Shown here piece by piece: positions 56,617-64,000 of a DNA stretch of 64,000 nt. The position numbers were made by a program, and so were the translations under genes. Source of the stretch: Omphalotus guepiniiformis (taxonomy: Eukaryota; Basidiomycota; Agaricomycetes; Agaricales; Omphalotaceae); assembly GCA_028554645.1 (NCBI GenBank), contig JAQOOI010000021.1:1860001-1924000 (forward strand), in the 5' to 3' direction. Position 1 is the stretch's first letter. Each line of letters begins with the position of its first letter. Below the pieces are notes generated by a model. It saw only the letters and a list, made by a program, of their open reading frames with translations, was not told where the DNA came from and made no database searches.

Positions 56617-56892
56617 ATGTCCCAACGCGACGAGGATCCGACCTTCTTTGAGAAAGAGCGCGATCGGCTCGCTCGGGAGATCACCTCGGGCTTTGAAGAA
56701 CTGTTGTCTTCCACTAATGGTCTGAACAGGAAACTTGAAGAAGTGCTTGGAATGACGAGGGAATATGATACCATTGCCGCTTTATGGCATAGCTTTTACG
56801 AGCTCATGAAGGAACCTGACGTAGACGGTGATACAACGAGAGAAGAGAAAGCGAGTGGCCTTCCCGGGACTGGTGGACATGTTGTAAAATGA
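56617..56892 (+). CDS. DAD1: DASH complex subunit DAD1
   Basis: A single-exon 91-residue protein. Positions 10-60 match DAD1: FFEKERDRLAREITSGFEEL, LNRKLEEVLGMTREYDTIAA, with the following LWHSFYELM. The protein is a helical subunit of the DASH/Dam1 ring that couples kinetochores to microtubules. After the core there is a short polar tail of about 25 residues (DVDGDTTREEKASGLPG). The start is the only ATG before the core, and no intron is needed. Its shared promoter with POL12 suggests linked cell-cycle expression. Confidence 0.92.
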   Translation: MSQRDEDPTFFEKERDRLAREITSGFEELLSSTNGLNRKLEEVLGMTREYDTIAALWHSFYELMKEPDVDGDTTREEKASGLPGTGGHVVK

Positions 56893-57341
56893 GTGCGTAG
56901 ACAGGTTGTCCTTTGAATCTGACACTTATCGGACCACAGGGCAAAGCTGGGCTTTTGTTGGTTTTGAAGCGAAAGCCTTAAGTTACACGGTGCACTATCA
57001 AGGCATTTCGCTCGCGGATATCAGGTCATATCTCATTCTGGATTTAAATCCTAGGAGGTCAAACTACCTTAGCCCGTGTGGCTGTTTCTCTCGCTCGCTT
57101 TGGTTGGGATTGGACGAGCGGCGAGCCTCACTGCGCCTGGCCGTTCGTATGCATAGCTGATAGAGATCGTACACAACTGTCGATTGGAACACTATGTACA
57201 TTCATGCTTGGCTGAACAGTCGATTGCTTCTGAAGCGCATAGTATCTGAAGAAATTCAATTGACTGGCAGCTGCGAAATGTGGATGTTTGACAGAAGTTA
57301 TGTATCTTACGTAACATGTCGTAACCCTTTCGTCTCTCAAC
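56893..57341. other. Intergenic, no feature seen
   Basis: Holds the 3' end of DAD1 and the upstream region of the urease accessory gene. No TATA box or repeat stands out. Confidence 0.4.
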
Positions 57342-58450
57342 ATGAACGTTCAATTCATAAATAACCTTTCTTCATCGAACTCAGCTCCCTCTGAACATAC
57401 GCATTCTCATGATGGTGGATTAGCACACTCACATGGGCTTGGAGAACACGGGCATACTCATGAGCATTATGAAGATGCAGGTAGGGGTGTCTCTTTCATT
57501 GATGTTCTGGATCGATATCTACATCGCTCGACAGGTAAATATGCTGAGCGTGATATGCCAAATTTCTCTTCTCGCAATTTCGAAGAAAGGGGTTTCACAA
57601 TTGGAATTGGAGGGTACACACGCTACTACCTGTAATTATTTGCGCCGCTTTTCATCAGTTCACGCAGGCCGGTAGGTTCAGGGAAAACCGCCTTGACACT
57701 TGCTTTATGCCAGAAGCTGAGGAAGGAATACAACATCGGTAGGCACTTTTTCGTGTTCAAGCTCATTCGTCGCTTAATGTTTTGGTCTCTGTGTAAAGCT
57801 ACTGTAACGAATGATATTTTCACTCGCGAAGATCAAGAATTTTTAATCAAGAACCGCGCACTTCCTGTCTCGCGTATTCTTGCCATCGAGACCGGAGGAT
57901 GTCCTCATGCTGCAATACGTGAAGATATCAGTGCGAATATGGGCGCCCTCGAAACATTGCAAGCAAAGTTCGAATGCCAGATGTTGTTGGTTGAAAGCGG
58001 GGGTGATAATCTAGCAGCGAATTACTCAAGAGAGCTGGCAGACTACATCATCTACGTTATCGATGTTTCGGTAAGTTCACCGTACCTAAGCTTTAGGATT
58101 TTGAACTAAACAATAACGAAGGGCGGAGACAAAATACCAAGGAAAGGTGGCCCCGGCATCTCTCAGTCCGATTTACTGGTGATCAACAAGGTGATTTTCT
58201 ACCTTCGTGTCAAGCATAAAACCAAAGCTGAAGAGGTATTCTCAAGACGGATCTCGCGCCCTATGTCGGCGCATCCCTTGAAGTTATGGACAGGGATTCC
58301 AAACTGATGCGTGGCGATGGACCGACTGTATTCACCAGTGTGAAACTCGACAAAGGTGTAGACGACGTGATAACTTTGATCTTGGCTGCCTGGCGGACCG
58401 CAGGCAGTCCCGGAAAAGCGACGCCTGTAGGAGATGCCGAAGAAGAATGA
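57342..58450 (+). CDS. ureG: Urease accessory protein UreG
   Basis: At least six exons from ATG 57342 to the stop at 58448-58450. UreG is a GTPase that delivers nickel to urease. The N-terminus is His-rich ([20 protein letters not shown]), a nickel store common in fungal and plant UreG. The P-loop [14 protein letters not shown] is interrupted just before by an intron; next come [14 protein letters not shown], the metal-binding [13 protein letters not shown] with its Cys-Pro-His, [15 protein letters not shown], and the nucleotide-specificity region [14 protein letters not shown]. All key residues are present. The protein ends GDAEEE. No other urease gene is in the window. Small introns (54-65 nt) fit the local pattern. 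Confidence 0.95.
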
Positions 58451-59650
58451 AATTGAACGTAAGCTGTCTAGTTATGTGGCAAAGTCTTTTATTAAGAATT
58501 AGTGACTGTAATGTAAGTACTGTATCATAGTGAAACGTCTGGTCATTTCTAAGATACGATATTGCAAGGGTGTCCAGTCATATCCTCAACAGTGCGTAAA
58601 ACGTCAGATTCATTGGTACTATAGGGAGATAAGTCGTAATCATAAGCACGATCCAGACTCAACCGAATCCACCACTCAGAATGCAGATGAGTTGGTATGG
58701 GGAATCTAGGTATGTACTGGAGTGTTTGTCTGCGAAGTAAGTTCCATAAGTAATCTCAAGACATTCTTATCGCGCGAGGTGTGAACATACCATAAGTCGT
58801 GGAGGTCAAGATGATCTGGTAGCGATACCCGCCAGAATCCAAAGAAAGGGCTCTGTCGTCCAGCTCTTGAAATGCTCACAACGAGAACAGTCATGAGCAA
58901 TAACATTAAAAGTATCCAGTTCGACGCATCCCACATTTATCGACAGGTCAGGCGAGTAAATGCGTGGAAGATGAGTTACGGAGTATTTGGTCTGTCTGCG
59001 GAGTATCGCGATTGCAATTCCATGTTCCAAATTTCAGCTTTTAACTTAACTACTAGACAGTATAATGCTATGAGCATCATATCCGTGGCAAGAATGAGGC
59101 AGTGGAAATGCTGGATTTATGACTCAACAGAGATCTGCTCCGTCTTCCGCAAAATCGACCAGTTGCAACTAAGACGAGAGAATTGACTTCTTTGGAGGAA
59201 AAGGGCAGTTCTAGCGGGAAACAACGGATATCTGAGACTCATAAGCTGCAGCAGGACTACAACTTATAGAAACATTCCTATGTCCAACGCACCGCTCCGT
59301 CCCGTCACAAGAGCTACTAGTAGCAGTAGCTTGAAACAATCAGTTGACAGTGAATCGCCGGTGTCATCACCATCAACAACACCTGTTACCCTGTCCGCGA
59401 CTGAATCAGTTCGGTGTCGAGGAGATAGGTGAGTATTCCCTGACCTTCTTGCGTGTGAGACCAATACCTGTCAATGGGATGAGGACACTGGTATAGAGAA
59501 GAACCAGCCGGTCAAAGCAAGCATTGCAGGTCCGGGACATCGGCCCGGCAATGGCCATTGTCTCGTCACGTGCACACAGTCTCGAATGCACTGACCAGTG
59601 TGACCTAGTCCTGGTCCACAGCTTCGCGCCATTCTCTATCTCTCCCCACC
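58451..59650. other. Intergenic, 1.2 kb, no gene recognised
   Basis: Short frames on both strands show no motif or splice pattern. The right end holds the IWR1 promoter. Confidence 0.4.
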
Positions 59651-60903
59651 ATGACTTCTCACTCAAAACCAGAGCAGCCGTATACTATAGTCAGGATCAA
59701 GCGCAAGCGCAATGAAGAGCCTTTGGATGCTTTAGGCAAGAGGATATCCTTGACATACAAACCTTGAGCGCTCACGAAGGACGTTGCTAGTTGTCGAGTC
59801 GGCTGCACGGAGAAAGAAATACAGAGGTGGAACCAGTGTGTTTCAATTTGCTAGAACAGTTGAGGACGGCGTCTGGGAAGACGATGCGCGGCAAAAGGAA
59901 ATTCAAGTACGTCGTCATTTACTAGTACGCGTTTCAAGTCATGAATAAAGTCCTGAAGAACCACTTGGCTCGACTGGCACGGGAACTGCCTGCTTCGACA
60001 CCCAACCCTGTGTTGACCACGCCTTCGTCTCCACCCAAAGTTCGTCATCAACCAAGCGAGTCCACTAAGCGATTTACGATTGTTGAACGAAATAATGAAC
60101 GAAATGCCGCCTTGCCCGCTGGACCGTATGCCGCTCGCTTCATTCCTCGATGATAGATCTATTGACCGATCTTGCAGACCCCCGATCATACCTTCAAAAG
60201 AGCTCGAGACACGCAAGGCCAGCGTTGATTTCAAAATGTACGATGCTGTCCCAGAGCCTACGTCCAGCCAGGAAGATATAGATCCTGCACTTGAGAAGAT
60301 CATGCCTATGCTACGGGATTATTTGAAAGGTGTCTGAACTGTCCTCAATCTGCACCCATGGCATCTAATTAGCCGGCTTAGTGCAGGAACCTTCTCTCGG
60401 TGACTCTGCTTCCAACCCTGCGGAAGACGGTGACTATGTTTGGGATCTATTTTATCATAGGCCCGGTACGTTCAATGATTGGACACAAACTGCTACTGTC
60501 GGCACGGTGTGAGTATATTCTTTCTATGCAGTTGATTACAACGTGTTAATGGGCTATCTAGATCCGGACTTCCTCCTCTAGGGACAGAGGATTCCGACTC
60601 TGACTTTGGCTCAGAGGAGGAGGACGAAGCTGATGAGGACTCCAACGGTTCGTATCGCTTTTCAATAGTCTGTGTTACTCGCTGATGTACCCTTCGCCAG
60701 CTGAAGAATATTATAAGAACGACTATCCAGATGAAGAGGAATCTGACTGGTCGGAAGACGACGACAGTGGTGGGTGTATCTCTAGGCCAACTCTCGTGTC
60801 TTTCTCAGACTAATCATCGTGTTCAGATGAATTTCATGAACATTCTGACCATGATGACGCAATGCACTACGGTGAAGATGGGTCTGACCATGATTGGAGG
60901 TGA
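59651..60903 (+). CDS. IWR1: IWR1-like RNA polymerase II nuclear import factor
   Basis: Starts at ATG 59651 (MTSHSKPEQPYTIVRIKRKR), a head rich in basic residues that fits the nuclear localisation signal of Iwr1, followed by LDAL/VVESAARRKKYRG. The Iwr1 domain is clear in the later exons: DYVWDLFYHRPGTFNDW, then the acidic SDSDFGSEEEDEADEDSN and YYKNDYPDEEESDW stretches, ending HDWR. Iwr1 binds assembled RNA polymerase II and carries it into the nucleus. The first intron begins with GC (donor GCAAGA after codon 29), needed to keep the frame into VVESAARRKK. The small exons in the acidic region are read from frame continuity and are a little uncertain. Confidence 0.85.
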
Positions 60904-61800
60904 CCACGATTCACTGGGAGAACATTCCAGAATTTTTGTATTAGGTGTATGTTTTGAGTAACAACATTTCAGCATTCCTGTATAATTCTGCATGGAGTCA
61001 TTCTTAGATAGCAATGTAATATCAGTCATTTACAAACATATCCGAACAGGAGGCTTCGTTCAAGCTACTAAGAAATCTGCCGTGAAGCGTAATGCCAAAT
61101 GTAGACAGTTTTTTCGAGGGACGCAGAGATAGACGTAAGCCGCTACATGACGGGGCAGCACGAGTACGAAGGTAGCTGGTAGATGCAGGACCCTAGATTG
61201 TCAGGTTGTCACTTTCTACTATCCTTCACCGTGTATAAAGGCAGATAATTATGATCATCACTGAACAGATATTGCTGACTTATTATCCGGAACGAAGAAT
61301 ACGACTGTACGACTTCGAATACGCTAAATCGTCAGCTCGATATTCTCGGACCTCCACATACGGACAAAGTAGACTCGGATAGCAAGAAACCTGCAAACCC
61401 TTGGTGTATCGCATGTCCTTGTGCAGATCAGATCAGAACTCAGTCTCGGAGATCAGTAGCCCAAGCGGTAAGTAACTGGGGTTTCAGAGGCTTTCGATCA
61501 CGGCCTATGGCGGAACGTGCTGAGTGTGAAGTCAAACCTCGCTCCGATCTCGGGCGCGACGAGGACGACGGTAATTGGCCCAGTTGAGCAGTTCGCCTTC
61601 AAAGACACTTGCACTATCGGTTTTTATATCCTTGCAAGTTTTGCTGCCATTCAGTTTGTGAAACGAGTGCGAATAGCCACGAAAACAGGCGATCATGTTA
61701 CATTTCGATTCATTCCTCGAAGTACATTGGTGTTGATTCGTTACAGGGGTGCATATATCCTCTTTAAATTACTGAATAACATTCCAGTTGTCAAGGCCTC
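60904..61800. other. Intergenic region with a possible unassigned exon
   Basis: Around 61320-61480 one plus-strand frame reads LNRQLDILGPPHTDKVDSDS and on to CIACPCAD, which looks more protein-like than its surroundings, but no start, neighbour exon or family could be found. The rest holds the 3' flanks of two convergent genes. Confidence 0.35.
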
Positions 61801-63884
61801 TCATGCCTTCTTCTCCATCGAGTGCGACTGCTCAGACGTTAGTAGCCGTGAATAAGCGGAGTAGAAAAGGTAGCTTACATCTTCGCTTTCGACACCACGG
61901 GTGCGGTGATGCCTGCCTTTCCCGATGCTCAAGAATCCAAGGAAGAATAGCATGCCGAGCATGCAAAGCGCCACGAAAAGAGTGAGACCTGCGCCAAGGA
62001 AGCCTGCACCAACGGGACTAATAGGTTGGTGTATGGCAGCTCTAGCCTGTGAAGAAGCAGCAGCTAGCTGATCACATCCTCTATCCTGGGTGTTTGAGCA
62101 AACGGAACACCAGTCCGAAGTAGTATTGATGGCAACGGGCTTGATCGTAATATGTCAGAGAAGTCGGTAGAGATTCCTATGTGAGAACATACCGCGAAGT
62201 AGTTGACGAAAGTGGAGAGAGGAACATCGCCTGTGCTGTTCATAAAGTCGTATGTCGTGAACTCGGGTTCTTCAGTACCGTTCTTGAAGTTCAGCCGTAG
62301 AACTGGCTCTCCGCCTGATGATGCTTGTCGAACTTCCAGAGCCACCACGGCAGCGTAATTCACTGTAAGCGAATATAAGGACATACAGTTTGAATAGAAA
62401 TATAAAACACTCGCCAATGTTCGTCAGCTGCGGGTTGGCAACAGCGGCGCCGGTCATGTTGAAGAGCGTCAAGAAGGCTTTGTAGGCGATAGCATTGTAC
62501 ATAATCTTCGTGGGGTTCGAAGCGTCGTTGATGTTCGCCAGACCATCGAGTATCCCGGGTATCATGGTACGGAATGCGACTGGAAGTTGTCAAAAATCAG
62601 TTGCGACTTGAAGGACGAAGATGCGATTGGAAGGCTTACTGTTCCCAATCCCGCCAAGTTCAGGGTCGGTAAAAACTCCGTATTCATGAAAGCCAGCAAG
62701 AGTGCGGGCTTGCGGAAGGAAGGATGGAGGAAGATTAGCTCGGAAGCCTGCATTGTGAATGTAATTCACGTTCATGAAGTCAAAGATCTAGAAATGATCA
62801 GGCTAAGGATGCACTGTATCTGGCTACGTTGGGCTTACATTCCACTACATTGATTGATTTAGGACTTTGACCAAACTGAGAAAATGACGAGCGCACCATA
62901 TTTTGAAGCGTTACAGGTCTCCCATCGAGATACTGTGGCAATTGACTTAAAAAAGAAGCACTCTCATTCGCCTTCTGTTTGAACTCGGTTGAGTTGTAAA
63001 AGGCACTCGTGGCAGTATCGAAAGGCTTGTCAGGGAGTTAGTGGGCATTCATAGTCTTGAAAGTATCAGATCTTACAGCGCAGGATGTCCAGCCTTCCAG
63101 CGAAACATCGTTGTCGGGTTCCACAGAGTCAACTGCGGCATCAAGGGTTGGCTAACTTGAATCATTTACTGAGAATCTAGTACGCACTTTCGATATACTA
63201 CACCAGAAAGAAATCGTTACTTTCGATTTTTGTATGTTAAAAAGAGTTACATACCTGGTATCCGTTCAAAGGACCTTCGACGGTCGTCCCGTTCGCCAAA
63301 GTGGTTGTATAGTTGGAATCTGCGGGGAACAAACCCTGGAGGAGTGCTGTTGCAGAGTTCTAGTGCAGAAAAAATGAGATTCGGCCATGACCGAGGGTAT
63401 TTTGTTGGCTTACCATGATCACACCTCCCTCGCCACCAGCATCAGCACGGACTACCAAAGAGATGGTCGTAAGTAGGAAGGTGTATGGTGTAGTTTAATG
63501 TGAACGTGCCCGTTATTTGATCTGGGTCAGCTAAAGAACTGTTGACGCCAGGGATGAAGGAAGGGGATGTAGAGTTTAGGTATAGGCTGCGAAGGAATTG
63601 CCCTTGTATGAACTCCTCTTGCTGTAAACCAATAAATCAATGCAGACATAAATGAGTCGATCTTGCCTCCTCCTAGATAAATGGTACACTCACGACTCCC
63701 AGAGGTGTGATGACCGTGTTCGCTGCTGCGTACGTATCGGGGTCCTGGTAGAATCCTTTACAAAGTATATCAGCTTCAACGAACTTCAGCTCTATCGTAC
63801 TCGTACGCATCGATACTTGCCTTGACGATCGCCATGGCGCGCAAGAATCACTACACCTAGAACCGTACTGTTAGAACCAGACAT
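61801..63884 (-). CDS. Histidine-phosphatase-like membrane protein, catalytic HD apparently lost
   Basis: Starts at ATG 63884 and ends at 61801 after many small introns. The first exon has the phosphate-binding motif as ILARHGDRQ, so the protein belongs to the branch-2 histidine phosphatases (acid phosphatase/phytase group). Later blocks are SFSQFGQSP, DPELGGIGN, KIMYNAIAYKAFLTLFNMTG, YAAVVALEVRQ, and SDWCSVC/NTQDRGC with four cysteines likely in disulphides. Where active members have an HD or HE pair before the last helix, this one reads AIAYK. A C-terminal hydrophobic segment (GAGLTLFVALCMLGMLFFLG) should anchor it. Several N-x-T sites suggest an outer or lumenal location, yet no signal peptide is seen. 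The first intron begins with GC (GCAAGT). A 25-codon upstream frame precedes the start. Confidence 0.82.
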
Positions 63885-63895
63885 TGTCTTGAAGA

Positions 63896-63973
63896 TCAGA
63901 AGCAGCTGGGAGAGGTCTCTTCTTGCAGTAGGGTAACGCCGAGCAGACGAAGGTTCGGAGCACGAGAGTTCAT
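63896..63973 (-). promoter_or_regulatory. Upstream open reading frame before the phosphatase-like gene
   Basis: An ATG at 63973 opens a 25-residue frame that stops at 63896, 11 nt before the main start. It could reduce translation of the main frame if the transcript begins upstream of it. Alternatively it is the true start with a missed intron that supplies a leader. Confidence 0.4.
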
Positions 63974-64000
63974 GCTACTTATTGAGTATTTATATCTGAT

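Noticed and set aside
61320..61480. Additional gene between IWR1 and the phosphatase-like gene
   Set aside because: One protein-like stretch only; no start, splice partner or homologous motif.

Overview
The window is fungal genomic DNA, almost certainly from a mushroom-forming basidiomycete (Agaricomycetes). Genes are cut by many short introns (about 45-70 nt, mostly GT-AG), spacing is tight, and several predicted proteins belong to families typical of that class. There are two halves: a transposon-rich, decaying left half (about 1-28600) and a compact housekeeping right half (28674-64000).

Left half. Positions 1 to about 10815 hold a Ty3/gypsy-type retrotransposon read leftwards. Its Gag, protease and RT-RNase H-integrase lie in three successive reading frames, each -1 to the one before, with a textbook slippery heptamer at the second junction. 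A six-exon gene on the opposite strand (441-1765) converges on the end of pol. The element abuts a truncated chromovirus integrase with chromodomain (10816-11901), which ends in a polypurine tract and an intact-looking 345-bp 3' LTR (11913-12257). That LTR in turn cuts off a Tnp2-like DNA-transposon gene (12258-14580). The pattern suggests three generations of nested insertion. Rightwards follow an inverted-repeat region, a multi-exon gene of an expanded unknown family with tandem repeats (16439-20364), a small three-exon gene (21133-21787), and debris: a PDR-type ABC transporter fragment without Walker B, a Xaa-Pro aminopeptidase pseudogene with several frameshifts, a T5orf172/GIY-YIG-like gene, and an AT-rich patch.

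Right half, in order: a membrane-anchored SET-domain protein, NADPH-cytochrome P450 reductase, the mitochondrial inner-membrane protein SHE9/MDM33, DDB1, a VNX1-like vacuolar cation/proton exchanger, a conserved basidiomycete protein of unknown function, the CHL1/DDX11 helicase, the splicing factor CWF19, DNA polymerase alpha B subunit (POL12), DASH subunit DAD1, urease accessory protein UreG, IWR1, and a histidine-phosphatase-like membrane protein that seems to lack its second catalytic motif.

Links between genes: POL12 and DAD1 share a 206-bp divergent promoter with MCB-like ACGCGN motifs, and CHL1 has a doubled copy upstream, which points to shared G1/S control of replication, cohesion and kinetochore genes. 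CPR, SHE9 and DDB1 run in the same direction; the exchanger, the unknown conserved gene, CHL1, CWF19 and POL12 form a series on the opposite strand. Exon boundaries were worked out by eye from reading-frame continuity and splice signals, and no database search was possible.
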